64,000 nucleotides of DNA from Brevibacterium picturae. GTDB lineage: Bacteria; Actinomycetota; Actinomycetes; Actinomycetales; Brevibacteriaceae. The notes beneath the pieces were generated by a model. That model was not told the DNA's origin. It was given only the letters and a program-made list of their open reading frames with translations, and did not search any database. Location of the stretch: assembly GCF_900105045.1 (NCBI RefSeq), contig NZ_LT629739.1, positions 1,302,001-1,366,000 of the forward strand, read 5' to 3'. Positions 7,783 to 15,616 of this stretch are shown piece after piece. Made by a program: the position numbers and the translations under genes. The stretch's first letter is position 1, and the number at the start of each line of letters is the position of its first letter.

Positions 7783-8471
7783 TGTTCACCAAGCAGGAGA
7801 TCTGCGATGTCCTTCGGGGCAGCCTCATCGTCTCGGCCCAGGCCTATCCCGGAGAGCCCATGCGCGACCCCCGCACCACGGCTCAGGTCGCGGCGTCCGT
7901 CGTGGCCGGCGGTGCCGCGGCAGTGCGTGTTCAGGGCCTCAGCGACATTCAAGCCACGCGCTCCGCGGTCGAGACACCGGTCATCGGCCTGTGGAAGGAC
8001 GGTGCTTCTGAGGTCGTCATCACTCCCACGTATCAGCACGCGTACGCCGTGGCACTGGCCGGAGCTCACGTGGTGGCCCTGGACGGCACCCGGCGGCAGC
8101 GTCCGGACGGTCTCACCCTGACTGAGACCATCGACCGCCTGCATGAGGAGACGAATGCGCTGGTCATGGCCGACTGCGGCAGTCTCGACGATGCTCGCAG
8201 TGCGACTGAGGCCGGTGCGGACTTCATCGGCACCACCCTCGCTGGCTACTCGGGCGAGCGCCCGAAGACGACGGGTCCCGACCTTGAGCTCCTGCAGCAG
8301 ATCCGGGAGGCAGAACTGGGCCCGATGCTCGTCGGCGAAGGCCGCATCCACTCACCGTCTGACGCGGCATCAGTACTGGCAGCCGGCGCCGAGGCGGTGG
8401 TGGTGGGAACGGCGATCACCCACCCAGCCACGATCACATCGTGGTTCGTCGACGCCTGCGAAACGTCGTGA
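7782..8471 (+). CDS. nanE: N-acetylmannosamine-6-phosphate 2-epimerase
   Basis: A 229-residue TIM-barrel protein. The start is most likely ATG 7782, overlapping the kinase stop (GTGATG) with GAGGAGA upstream. The sequence carries NanE landmarks: LIVSAQAYPGEPMRDPRT at the N-terminus, GLWKDGASEVVITPT, VALDGTRRQRPDG, MADCGSLDDA and VGEGRIHSPSDA, ending with VVVGTAITHP. It converts ManNAc-6-P to GlcNAc-6-P, joining sialic acid breakdown to amino sugar catabolism. NagA, the deacetylase needed before NagB, is not in the window. Last gene of the forward operon. Confidence 0.9.
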   Translation: MFTKQEICDVLRGSLIVSAQAYPGEPMRDPRTTAQVAASVVAGGAAAVRVQGLSDIQATRSAVETPVIGLWKDGASEVVITPTYQHAYAVALAGAHVVALDGTRRQRPDGLTLTETIDRLHEETNALVMADCGSLDDARSATEAGADFIGTTLAGYSGERPKTTGPDLELLQQIREAELGPMLVGEGRIHSPSDAASVLAAGAEAVVVGTAITHPATITSWFVDACETS

Positions 8472-8490
8472 CGGCAGCGGCGGGCTGACG

Positions 8491-8510
8491 GTCGCAGCTC
8501 GGGCTGCGGC
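8491..8510. terminator. Weak hairpin between convergent nanE and nagB
   Basis: Stem 8491-8498 pairs with 8503-8510 (GTCGCAGC/GCTGCGGC with one G-U pair, loop of 4). It lies in the 39-base gap between the two convergent operon ends, as expected for a bidirectional terminator. There is no T-tract, so support is positional only. Confidence 0.35.
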
Positions 8511-9293
8511 TCAGAGCCTCTGCTGGTCCAGCTTGCTTGCGTAGGTCTGCCGGTAATAGTCGCCGAGCTGCAGTCGCGAGGCGGCCGCGTCGTCGACGAG
8601 GACCGTGGCATGGGGATGCATTTGGAGCACGGTTGCCGGCCACATCGATGAGATCGGTCCCTCCACCATCTGGTGCACAGCCTCCGCTTTCTGTCCGCCG
8701 GTGGCGATGAGCATGAGGTGACGAGCCTCCATGATGGTGCCGAGTCCCTGGGTCAGGCAGTGCTGCGGCACCTGATCGACCTCATCGTCGAAGAAGCGGG
8801 CGTTGTCGATCCTGGTCTGGTTGGCCAGCGACTTGACGCGGGTGCGTGAGGCCAGGGATGATCCGGGCTCGTTGAAGGCGATGTGACCGTCGGTGCCGAT
8901 TCCGAGGATCTGCAGATCAATTCCTCCAGCCTCGGCGATGGCACGGTCATAGTCCGCCGAGGCGGCAACGAGGTCCGCGGCTGTGCCGTCCGGGCCTTGG
9001 ACGGCGTCGTCGGCGAAGTCGACGCGAGAGGCGAATTCCGTGTCGATGACATTGCGGTAGCACTGCGGATGCGAGGCGGGAAGCCCGACGTACTCGTCGA
9101 GCATGAATCCGCGCACCTCGGCGAACGACAGTCCATTCTGTTCGTGGCGTCGGGTCAGTTCATCGTAGACACTGAGTGGACTCGACCCGGTGGCCAGGCC
9201 GAGGACAGGCGCGGGAACGCTCCGCAGAAGTCTCTCGATGGCATCGGCCACCAGGGTTGCCAGCTCTTGGTCCTCGGCGATGATGACTTCCAT
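8511..9293 (-). CDS. nagB: Glucosamine-6-phosphate deaminase
   Basis: A 260-residue protein with the complete NagB active site: LGLATGSSPL (phosphate loop), LDEYVGL with catalytic Asp66, and GIGTDGHIAFNEP with Asp135, His137 and Glu142. The SSMWPATVLQMHPH motif comes near the end. It converts glucosamine-6-phosphate to fructose-6-phosphate and ammonium, the final step of sialic acid use. It is transcribed opposite to the nan operon and downstream of the GntR regulator (60-base gap), so regulator and nagB probably form one unit. Confidence 0.95.
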   Translation of the reverse strand: MEVIIAEDQELATLVADAIERLLRSVPAPVLGLATGSSPLSVYDELTRRHEQNGLSFAEVRGFMLDEYVGLPASHPQCYRNVIDTEFASRVDFADDAVQGPDGTAADLVAASADYDRAIAEAGGIDLQILGIGTDGHIAFNEPGSSLASRTRVKSLANQTRIDNARFFDDEVDQVPQHCLTQGLGTIMEARHLMLIATGGQKAEAVHQMVEGPISSMWPATVLQMHPHATVLVDDAAASRLQLGDYYRQTYASKLDQQRL

Positions 9294-9353
9294 CAGTTCT
9301 CCACTTTCTGTGTGCTGTGTTCTGCCTGACTAAAGGTCCTCGACGATGCTGGC

Positions 9354-10058
9354 TCAGTTGACGTCTCGGTCGAGGGCGCGGGCGATCGGATCGTAGTGGA
9401 CTGTGATCGCTGCGTGGAAGGCTTCGACGTCTCCGGCTTGGGCGGCTTCGAGCATCTGCCCGTGCGCTCTGGCCGTCTGCTCCAGATCGGCCGCGACTGC
9501 GACGTTGAGTCGTGGCAGCACTGCCGTGTGCACATCCCAGAAGGCGGCCACGAGCTGTCCGACGAGCGAGTTGTCCAAGGCCTCCAGCAGCCCCGTGTGG
9601 AAGGCCCGATCCTGTTGGGGAAATGACTTCCCGTCCTGCGCCATGGCCACCATCTCGTCGACCAGACCCGAGAGCTTGGGGTTCGTCGTGCCCGCCAGGC
9701 TGGTGACGATCGCCTCTGCCATTCCGAAGTCGAGGGCTGCACGGACTTCGACGACGTCTCGCAGGGCCCGCAAGTCATCGCCGGGGCTGAGCACCCCGCG
9801 AAAGACCAACGCTTCGACAAGTGCGTCCAGCGACATTTCTCCGACGTAAGTGCCGTGCCCGTGTCGGACGTCGACGATGTCGAGAGTCGAGAGCTTGCGG
9901 ATGGCTTCCCTGACATTCGATCGGGAGACGCCGAGGCGGTCGCACAGTTCTCCCTCGGTGGGCAGGAGGTCGCCAGGGCGAAGTCCGTCTGAGAGGATGA
10001 CATCCTTGATCCGATCGGAGGTCGTCGTCTTCTGGCTCATCGTTGATGTTCCCGTCAT
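9354..10058 (-). CDS. FadR-subfamily GntR regulator of the sialic acid locus
   Basis: About 234 residues from ATG 10058, chosen because GGAGG lies 6 bases upstream; a start at 10085 is also open. The N-terminal winged helix is typical of GntR (LRPGDLLPTEGELCDRLGVS, then RSNVREAIRKL, and the wing DVRHGHGTYVG). An all-helical FCD effector domain follows, with metal/ligand-type histidines in FHTGLLEAL and HGQMLEAAQ. It precedes nagB on the same strand and faces away from the nan operon. By position it is the likely NanR-type repressor responding to a sialic acid or amino sugar intermediate. A matching 13-base motif lies upstream of itself and of the symporter. Confidence 0.8.
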   Translation of the reverse strand: MTGTSTMSQKTTTSDRIKDVILSDGLRPGDLLPTEGELCDRLGVSRSNVREAIRKLSTLDIVDVRHGHGTYVGEMSLDALVEALVFRGVLSPGDDLRALRDVVEVRAALDFGMAEAIVTSLAGTTNPKLSGLVDEMVAMAQDGKSFPQQDRAFHTGLLEALDNSLVGQLVAAFWDVHTAVLPRLNVAVAADLEQTARAHGQMLEAAQAGDVEAFHAAITVHYDPIARALDRDVN

Positions 10059-10104
10059 AATCGCCCTCCACCGATAGATCCGCACCGAGGTTCCAGTATA
10101 CGTC

Positions 10105-10117
10105 TGACATCTGATGT
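10105..10117 (-). promoter_or_regulatory. Candidate operator upstream of the GntR gene (ACATCAGATGTCA)
   Basis: On the minus strand the sequence reads ACATCAGATGTCA. Its first 11 bases are a perfect palindrome (ACATC-A-GATGT). It sits 47 bases upstream of the regulator start and resembles the motif at 4194-4206 before the symporter, consistent with autoregulation. Confidence 0.45.
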
Positions 10118-10139
10118 ACTTCCACAGAACGGAGAAATC

Positions 10140-10226
10140 GTGCGACTGTCGCTTGCACTCCTCGTCGCCGCCCTGGTGCTGGCCGTCACCCGTCCCCGCA
10201 GTGAGCCCGCGAAGAAGCCCGACTAG
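10140..10226 (+). CDS. Possible 28-residue single-span membrane peptide
   Basis: A short frame from GTG 10140 to TAG 10226, with GGAG 5 bases upstream. The product would have one hydrophobic segment (LSLALLVAALVLAVT) and a charged tail ending EPAKKPD, a plausible micro-membrane protein. It lies in the gap between the GntR gene and the acyl-CoA dehydrogenase, on the strand opposite to both. No family is recognised, and such a frame can occur by chance in GC-rich DNA. Confidence 0.3.
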   Translation: MRLSLALLVAALVLAVTRPRSEPAKKPD

Positions 10227-10251
10227 CTCAACCCGACACCACCACAGCCAC

Positions 10252-11406
10252 TCAGAGCCCGCGGGAGATGAGTTCCTTCATGATCTCGTTCGTGCCGCCG
10301 TAGATCTTCTGCACTCGGGCATCGGCATACATGCGAGCGATCGGGTATTCGAGCATGTATCCATAGCCGCCGAAGATCTGCAGGCAGCGATCGATGACAT
10401 TGGCCTGGGCATCCGTTGCCCAGTACTTGCCGGCCGAGGCTTGTTCGGTCGTCAGACGTCCGTCGATGTGCAGCTGGGTGAGGTGGTCGACGAAGGTCCT
10501 GGTCGACAGCGCCTCTGTCGCGCATTCGGCGAGGACGAACTTCGTGTTCTGGAACTTGAGGATCGACTGCCCGAACGCTTCACGCTCCTTCGCGTACGCC
10601 ACTGCCTCCCGCACGGCGGCCTCGGTCGTCGTCGCCCCCGCCACGGCAATCGCCAGACGCTCCTGCGGCAGCTGCTGCATGAGCTGAAGGAACCCGCGCC
10701 CCTCGACCCCACCGAGGACGTTGTCGACAGGCACGCGCATGTCTTCGAAGAACAGCTCCCTGGTGTCCTGGCCGCGCTGGCCGACCTTGTCGAGGACGCG
10801 TCCGCGGGAGAATCCCGGCAGATCGGCCACCTCGGCGACGATGAGGGAGACTCCTTTGGCACCGGCATCCTCACTCGTGCGGGCAACGATGACGACGATG
10901 TCTGCGTGGGTGCCATTGGAGATGAAGGTCTTCGAGCCGTTGATGATGTATTCATCGCCATCGCGCACGGCCTTCGTCTTCACGCTCTGCAGGTCCGATC
11001 CGGTCCCGGGTTCGGTCATGGCGATCGCCGCGACCAGTTCGCCCGTGGCCATGCGCGGCAGCCATTGCTTCTTCTGCTCCTCGGTACCGAAAGCGTTGAT
11101 GTAGTGGGCGATGATCGTGGAGTGGACGCTGTTGCCCCAGGCCGCATCGCCGGCGAATCCCTGCTCCTGCAGGATGATCGCCTCGTGGGCGAAGGTGCCG
11201 CCGCCTCCACCGTATTCTTCGGGAATGGAGATGCACAGCAATCCCGCATCTCCGGCCCGATTCCACAGTTCGCGGTCGACCTGGTGGTCGTCGATGAACG
11301 TGTGCTGGTTGGGCACGATCTCTTTGTTCATGAAGTTGCGCACGAGTTCGCGCAGGTCGTCCGTCTCCTGCGTTTCCCAGGTTCCGCGGTATCCGTCGAG
11401 AATCAT
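10252..11406 (-). CDS. Acyl-CoA dehydrogenase
   Basis: A 384-residue flavoenzyme from ATG 11406 with AAGGAG at -8. Domains follow the ACAD order: helical N-domain, beta domain with the FAD/substrate signature AIAMTEPGTGSDLQSVKT, and a C-terminal helical bundle with QRLAIAV-type (here QERLAIAV) and FGGYGYMLEYPIARMYAD, then KIYGGTNEIMKELISR. It oxidises an acyl-CoA to a 2,3-enoyl-CoA and passes electrons to ETF. It lies downstream of a class III CoA transferase on the same strand (81-base gap), suggesting that the transferase makes its substrate. Chain length cannot be read from sequence alone. Confidence 0.9.
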   Translation of the reverse strand: MILDGYRGTWETQETDDLRELVRNFMNKEIVPNQHTFIDDHQVDRELWNRAGDAGLLCISIPEEYGGGGGTFAHEAIILQEQGFAGDAAWGNSVHSTIIAHYINAFGTEEQKKQWLPRMATGELVAAIAMTEPGTGSDLQSVKTKAVRDGDEYIINGSKTFISNGTHADIVVIVARTSEDAGAKGVSLIVAEVADLPGFSRGRVLDKVGQRGQDTRELFFEDMRVPVDNVLGGVEGRGFLQLMQQLPQERLAIAVAGATTTEAAVREAVAYAKEREAFGQSILKFQNTKFVLAECATEALSTRTFVDHLTQLHIDGRLTTEQASAGKYWATDAQANVIDRCLQIFGGYGYMLEYPIARMYADARVQKIYGGTNEIMKELISRGL

Positions 11407-11487
11407 TGTTGCTCTCCTTTGTGGTGTGTTCGCCGTCGTTGCGAGAGATCACCCGGGACCGCAGTGATCAGCTGGAGTCTCAGTCGG

Positions 11488-12348
11488 TCAGTTGGGGACT
11501 GCGGCTGGGGCCGTGGCCTCAGCGACGGGCTCGAAGGGCAGGTCGTGGGCGTGGGCGAGTTCCATCCATTCGCTCGTGGGCTTTGCGGCGAAGGCTGCCT
11601 CGAGGGTTGCGCTGTCACTGCCGACGTGCTGAGCCAGAGCCTGAACGAAGACGGGCTCGATGCAGCCGATGGCGATCACTCCGTCTGCGGTGTCATAGGT
11701 CCGGTAGAACGGGGAGCCTCCACCCAGCGGGCCTCCGGGTGAAGTAAGTCCGTGCCGGGCCGGCCCTGCGGCCCAGGCTGCGGCGTCATCGAGGACGACT
11801 CGGCGCACGATACCGGTGCTCTTGCCCTCGGTCTGCGACTCGCGTTGACGCAGGCCGGCCAGTGCTGCGGTCGCAGCGTTTTCGCCGCCGAGAACATCGG
11901 CCACCGGGATCCTGGGAGTGCTGCCGGGAACCAGCGTTCCGTGGGCGGCCTGATAGGTGAGGTCATGTCCGGGAACGTTCGCCCGCTCCCCCGCGAACCC
12001 GACGATTTCGACGTGGACGAGGCCATATCGGCTGACGATGCCGGGCAGTCCGAGTGACTCGGCAGCGCGCGGTCGCATCGCGGTGATGAGGATATCGGCG
12101 ACTGCGGCGAGTGCGTCGAGCTGTGCGATCCCCTCGTCGTCCTTGAGGTCGATCGTGACGACCTCGTGGCCTTGGGACAGCTCCTCGTAGTAGGCGGGCA
12201 CGACCTGAGCGACCGGATCACCCGAGGGCGGCTCGACCTTGATGACCCGAGCCCCGAGCGCCGACAGGCGGGCAGCGGCGAAGGGTCCCGGCAGGTTGAC
12301 CGCCAGGTTGATGACCGTGACTCCGGCCAGCGGTTCGCGATCGTTCAT
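11488..12348 (-). CDS. Class III (CaiB/BaiF) CoA transferase, short form
   Basis: A 286-residue protein starting ATG 12348 with GGAGG upstream. Family landmarks are LAGVTVINLAVNLPGPFAAA, LGARVIKVEPPSGDP, VTIDLKDD and the catalytic-region VVLDDAAAW, where the Asp corresponds to the acyl-aspartate of the family. Full members are about 400 residues. This one resembles the shorter alpha-methylacyl-CoA racemase-like branch and ends early in a Pro/Ala-rich tail. It may transfer CoA to a carboxylic acid or epimerise an acyl-CoA. It is the first gene of the unit with the downstream acyl-CoA dehydrogenase and faces a TetR regulator across a palindromic operator. Confidence 0.8.
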   Translation of the reverse strand: MNDREPLAGVTVINLAVNLPGPFAAARLSALGARVIKVEPPSGDPVAQVVPAYYEELSQGHEVVTIDLKDDEGIAQLDALAAVADILITAMRPRAAESLGLPGIVSRYGLVHVEIVGFAGERANVPGHDLTYQAAHGTLVPGSTPRIPVADVLGGENAATAALAGLRQRESQTEGKSTGIVRRVVLDDAAAWAAGPARHGLTSPGGPLGGGSPFYRTYDTADGVIAIGCIEPVFVQALAQHVGSDSATLEAAFAAKPTSEWMELAHAHDLPFEPVAEATAPAAVPN

Positions 12349-12409
12349 TGAGTTTCCTCCCGTTGCACAGAGACGAATGTTTCGCCCCTATTGAATGACT
12401 GTATAATCT

Positions 12410-12427
12410 ATTGAAAGATTGTTCAAT
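12410..12427. promoter_or_regulatory. Candidate TetR operator (18-base palindrome)
   Basis: ATTGAA-6-TTCAAT is a perfect inverted repeat at 12410-12427. A related direct copy TATTGAATGA starts at 12389, 20 bases before TATTGAAAGA at 12409. The block lies in the divergent promoter region between the CoA-transferase operon and the tetR gene, exactly where a TetR-family operator is expected. Confidence 0.55.
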
Positions 12428-12478
12428 GCTGTGCATGCGAGAATTGCCGGGGACAGCCGAGAAGAACGGAACGAGACT

Positions 12479-13105
12479 GTGTCGGATGAGATTGCAGCGA
12501 CTGACGACCAAGGCTTTGCCGACGACGAACACACAGACCTCACGAGTCGCGCCCGCATTCGCAACGCCGCCCTCCACCAGTTCGCGGTCAATGGGTTCGC
12601 CGGCACACCGCTGCGCGCCATCGCATCAGAGGCTGGCGTTGCCATCGGCCTGATCGGTCACTACTTCGGGTCGAAGGAAGGCGCACAGGACGCGGTCGAA
12701 CAGTGGATCGTGGGGCTCTTCGCAGCCGCACTCGATCGCGCCGACGCTCGCTCCGGCGACAGTGTCGCCGACGTCACGGCTCGCGATGACACCGTGGCAC
12801 AGATGCTCAACGACAACCCGCTCGTCGTCGACTACCTGCGCCGCCAGATCGTGGAGTTGCCGTCCAATGGAACGCTCATCTCACGTCTGGCGTCTCTGAC
12901 TTTGGAGAGTATCGACACCATGCGCCGGTCCGGGCATGCCTCAGCCAACCGCGACCGCGTCGAGCAGGTCGTGACCGCCATGGTGCGTCAGCTCGGCCGG
13001 CACTTCATGCAGCCACTCGTCGATCAGATCGTCGACTCGTTCCCCGCAGATGAGCGGCCTACCAAACATCCCGAACTGAGAGTCGAGGTCAAGTCCGCGC
13101 AGTGA
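12479..13105 (+). CDS. TetR-family transcriptional regulator
   Basis: About 208 residues from GTG 12479. A TTG at 12419 is in frame but falls inside the candidate operator, so the later start is preferred. The N-terminal domain has the TetR layout (RARIRNAALHQFAVNGFAGT, then PLRAIASEAGVAIGLIGHYF, GSKEGA). The C-terminal ligand domain is all helical and ends with a charged tail. It diverges from the CoA transferase / acyl-CoA dehydrogenase pair and is probably its repressor, perhaps released by an acyl-CoA as in other TetR members near fatty acid genes. A hairpin follows the stop. Confidence 0.85.
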   Translation: MSDEIAATDDQGFADDEHTDLTSRARIRNAALHQFAVNGFAGTPLRAIASEAGVAIGLIGHYFGSKEGAQDAVEQWIVGLFAAALDRADARSGDSVADVTARDDTVAQMLNDNPLVVDYLRRQIVELPSNGTLISRLASLTLESIDTMRRSGHASANRDRVEQVVTAMVRQLGRHFMQPLVDQIVDSFPADERPTKHPELRVEVKSAQ

Positions 13106-13109
13106 GCGA

Positions 13110-13133
13110 GGGGCGGCCCGTGGGCCGCTCCCC
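13110..13133 (+). terminator. Hairpin terminator after tetR
   Basis: GGGGCGGCCC at 13110-13119 pairs with GGGCCGCTCCCC at 13122-13133 with a single bulge and a 2-base loop. It starts 5 bases after the tetR stop and is followed by CTTGC rather than a T-run, as is common in high-G+C actinobacteria. Confidence 0.5.
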
Positions 13134-13237
13134 TTGCGCGGCGGCCTCGCCCCTCGCGCGGCAGCCTTGATCACGACTAGAGTGGATGAGCAACAGAAGT
13201 TGTAAGAAGCAGCGGACCCACAAAGCTCGGAGCAGCC

Positions 13238-14326
13238 ATGGAAATCCTCACCGGCGGCGTCATCGCCGTAGTGATCATCGTCCTCATCCTCGCCGTACTG
13301 CTGTTCGGCAAGCTGAGGACCAGCATGTTCTTCACCGTCAAGACGCAGGAGAACGTCGTTGTCGAACGGTTCGGCAAGTTCAAGAAGGTCGCAAAGCCGG
13401 GCCTGAACTTCAAGATGCCCCTCGTCGAAACCACCAGCAAACCGGTCTCACTGCGAGTCCAACAACTCGAGGTCAACATCGAGTCGAAGACGAGCGACAA
13501 CGTCTTCGTCACAGTCCCCGTGGCCGTGCAGTACGTCGTCGAGGAAGACAACGTCACCGACGCCTACTACAAGCTGGCGAACTCCGAGGAGCAGATCCGG
13601 TCCTACGTCTTCGACACCGTGCGCTCCGCCCTGTCGGGACTAACCCTGGACACGGCCTTCGAGTCGAAGGACGACATCGCCGAGAACGTCGAACGTCGCC
13701 TCTCGGAGTCGATGCGACGGTACGGGTTCAAAATCGTGAGCACCCTGGTCACAGACATCACCCCTGACTCCAAGGTCCGCGACTCCATGAACTCGATCAA
13801 CGCCGCGCAGCGTGACAAGGTCGCCGCGCAGTCGCTGGCCGAGGCCGACAAGATCAAACGAGTCACCCAGGCTCAGGCCGAATCCGAGGCGATGCGCCTG
13901 CACGGTGAAGGTGTGGCCGCCCAGCGCAAGGCCATTGCCGAAGGCATCGCCGAACAGTACTCGAAGCTGCAGGAAGTCGGCATCGACAGGACCGCCGAAC
14001 AGCTGCTGATGATGACCCAGTACTTCGACACCATGCAGAACGTCGCCCAGGAGGGCCGCTCGAACGTGCTGTTCATGCCCTCAAACCCGGGCGGCCTGGG
14101 CGAGATGACCCAGGAGATCAGGAACACCCTGTTTGCGGCCAATGCCTCCGAGGACGCAGCGAAGACCGAGGGCCTGCACGGTGCAAACGGACCTCAGTCT
14201 CAGAAGCAGGCCGTGTCGAAGGCAGCGCAGAGCGCACCCACTGATGCCCAGTCGGCGGTGAGTCGCGCCCGCGACGCCTTCGGACCAAGCACGGACAATT
14301 CAGGTTCGATGACCGACGACTCCTGA
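13238..14326 (+). CDS. SPFH / band-7 (stomatin-prohibitin-flotillin) membrane protein
   Basis: A 362-residue protein from ATG 13238 (GGAG at -8). An N-terminal membrane anchor (GVIAVVIIVLILAVLLFG) is followed by a band-7 domain: VVVERFGKFKKVAKPGLNFK, LRVQQLEVNI, and the region GFKIVSTLVTDITPDSKV. An Ala/Glu/Lys-rich coiled coil comes next (SLAEADKIKRVTQAQAESEA, then GIAEQYSKLQEVG), and a disordered Ser/Gln-rich tail. Such proteins oligomerise on the inner membrane face and organise membrane domains or proteases. No NfeD partner is adjacent. A perfect hairpin lies downstream. Confidence 0.9.
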   Translation: MEILTGGVIAVVIIVLILAVLLFGKLRTSMFFTVKTQENVVVERFGKFKKVAKPGLNFKMPLVETTSKPVSLRVQQLEVNIESKTSDNVFVTVPVAVQYVVEEDNVTDAYYKLANSEEQIRSYVFDTVRSALSGLTLDTAFESKDDIAENVERRLSESMRRYGFKIVSTLVTDITPDSKVRDSMNSINAAQRDKVAAQSLAEADKIKRVTQAQAESEAMRLHGEGVAAQRKAIAEGIAEQYSKLQEVGIDRTAEQLLMMTQYFDTMQNVAQEGRSNVLFMPSNPGGLGEMTQEIRNTLFAANASEDAAKTEGLHGANGPQSQKQAVSKAAQSAPTDAQSAVSRARDAFGPSTDNSGSMTDDS

Positions 14327-14358
14327 GGCGACCACCTCACCGCACCGAGAACACTCCA

Positions 14359-14394
14359 ACGGGCGCCAGCGCACTTTGTTGCGCTGGCGCCCGT
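14359..14394. terminator. Perfect 15-base-pair hairpin after the SPFH gene
   Basis: Arms 14359-14373 and 14380-14394 are exact reverse complements with a 6-base loop (CTTTGT). The location, 33 bases after the stop and before the TRAP promoter region, fits a strong intrinsic terminator without a marked T-tract. Confidence 0.75.
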
Positions 14395-14426
14395 TCGCGT
14401 GCTCAGAGGCACAGCCCCAACCTCCG

Positions 14427-14475
14427 TTGACATGGAAAGACGTCTCGAATAGTGTTCTAACAACTGATATACGTA
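14427..14475 (+). promoter_or_regulatory. Candidate TRAP-operon promoter and IclR-type site
   Basis: TTGACA at 14427-14432 is followed after 17 bases by TAGTGT (14450-14455), a plausible -35/-10 pair. Just downstream, TATACGTA at 14468-14475 repeats the 8-mer found at 18332-18339 before the acyl-CoA dehydrogenase next to the IclR gene. A site overlapping the early transcribed region would suit repression by that IclR protein; this is inference. Confidence 0.4.
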
Positions 14476-14511
14476 GAGGTATTCATAAGTACGCAACTTT
14501 TCGGGAGCTCG

Positions 14512-15606
14512 ATGATGCGCCGTCCCCGCAGGCCCGCCTGCAGCAAACCACAGCGAACCCTGCTGGCAGGCCTCGCGTCCCTTGTCCTGCTCAGTGGCTG
14601 CGCCGCCCAGGCGGACAGCCCTGATGACGTCACCCTGGTCATGGCGGACTCGTTCCCGCAGACGCACCCGCTCGCCCTGGGCGGAACGAACGAACTGATC
14701 GACACCCTCCAATCCGATGAGGCCAAGGCCCTGGGAATCGACCTTGAGTACTACGCCAACGGCCAGCTCGGCGATCAGAAGGACATGGTCAGCATCCTCC
14801 GCTCGGGAGTCGCCGACATCGCACCTGTCTCACCGGCCTATGTCGGCCCCGAGCTCCAGCTCTCGAACATCGGCGACCTCCCCGGCTACGTCGGCAATGC
14901 CCACGCCGGCGCATCGGCGATCATGGACCTGCTCGACGACGACGGCATCCTCTACCGCACCGAATGGAAGCCACGCGGGATCCGCGCCCTCTGGGCGGCA
15001 TCGATCCCCCACTACGAAGCGATGACCGCGAACATCCAGGTCACCGAGCCCAGCGACATGGCCGGAGCCACCATCCGCAGCACCGGCGGTGCAGCAGACC
15101 GAGCAGTGGACTTCGTCGGCGCCGCGGGAGTGTCCATGCCCTTGGGCGAGATGTACGAAGCGATCTCACGCGGCACGGTCGACGGGACCCTGGCCAGCCC
15201 GGTCTCCGTCGCCTCCTATCGGCTCGGAGAAGTGCTCGACTACTCGACCAACGGCGCCCGCCTCGGCGCGTTCACGGTCACCTATGCGGTGTCGATCGAC
15301 ACCTGGGACCAGCTCAACGACCAACAGCGCGAGTTCATCACCCAAGCTTCAGCGACTGCCCAAAAAGGTGCCGCCACTCAGGTCGAGAAGGCGCAGATCA
15401 AGGGCCTCAATCAGATGAAGGACGAGGGCGTGGAGTTCCACGACGTCACCGATGAGGAACGAGGGATGTGGAACAAGATGGTCGAGCCCGTCATCGACGG
15501 CTGGAGCCATGACCTCGAAGAACGCGGGCTCCCCGCCGCCGAGGTGGTCGAGGACTATGAGACCGCGATCGCCAGATACGACAACGACGAGCCCACGGCC
15601 GAGTGA
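14512..15606 (+). CDS. TRAP transporter solute-binding lipoprotein (DctP/TAXI-like P subunit)
   Basis: A 364-residue exported lipoprotein: a basic N-terminus, a hydrophobic stretch and the lipobox LLSGC with Cys30 as the lipidation site. The mature part follows the DctP fold (VMADSFPQTHPLALGG, GQLGDQKDMVSILRSGVADI, GATIRSTGGAADRAVDFVGA, MPLGEMYEAISRGTVDGTL), including the arginine of the IRS/T motif that usually grips the substrate carboxylate. ATG 14512 and ATG 14515 are both possible, with GGGAG just upstream. It delivers an organic acid to the Q and M membrane subunits encoded next. The ligand is unknown. Confidence 0.9.
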   Translation: MMRRPRRPACSKPQRTLLAGLASLVLLSGCAAQADSPDDVTLVMADSFPQTHPLALGGTNELIDTLQSDEAKALGIDLEYYANGQLGDQKDMVSILRSGVADIAPVSPAYVGPELQLSNIGDLPGYVGNAHAGASAIMDLLDDDGILYRTEWKPRGIRALWAASIPHYEAMTANIQVTEPSDMAGATIRSTGGAADRAVDFVGAAGVSMPLGEMYEAISRGTVDGTLASPVSVASYRLGEVLDYSTNGARLGAFTVTYAVSIDTWDQLNDQQREFITQASATAQKGAATQVEKAQIKGLNQMKDEGVEFHDVTDEERGMWNKMVEPVIDGWSHDLEERGLPAAEVVEDYETAIARYDNDEPTAE

Positions 15607-15616
15607 GGATCTGACC

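Noticed and set aside
10114..11742. 542-codon open frame on the plus strand
   Set aside because: It runs antisense to the acyl-CoA dehydrogenase and CoA transferase genes, has no family motifs and shows the His/Arg/Gly-rich composition of a GC-rich shadow frame.
12391..12407. TTGAAT and TATAAT as a promoter for tetR
   Set aside because: The hexamers are only 5 bases apart, too close for a -35/-10 pair; TATAAT may still serve as -10 with another upstream element.
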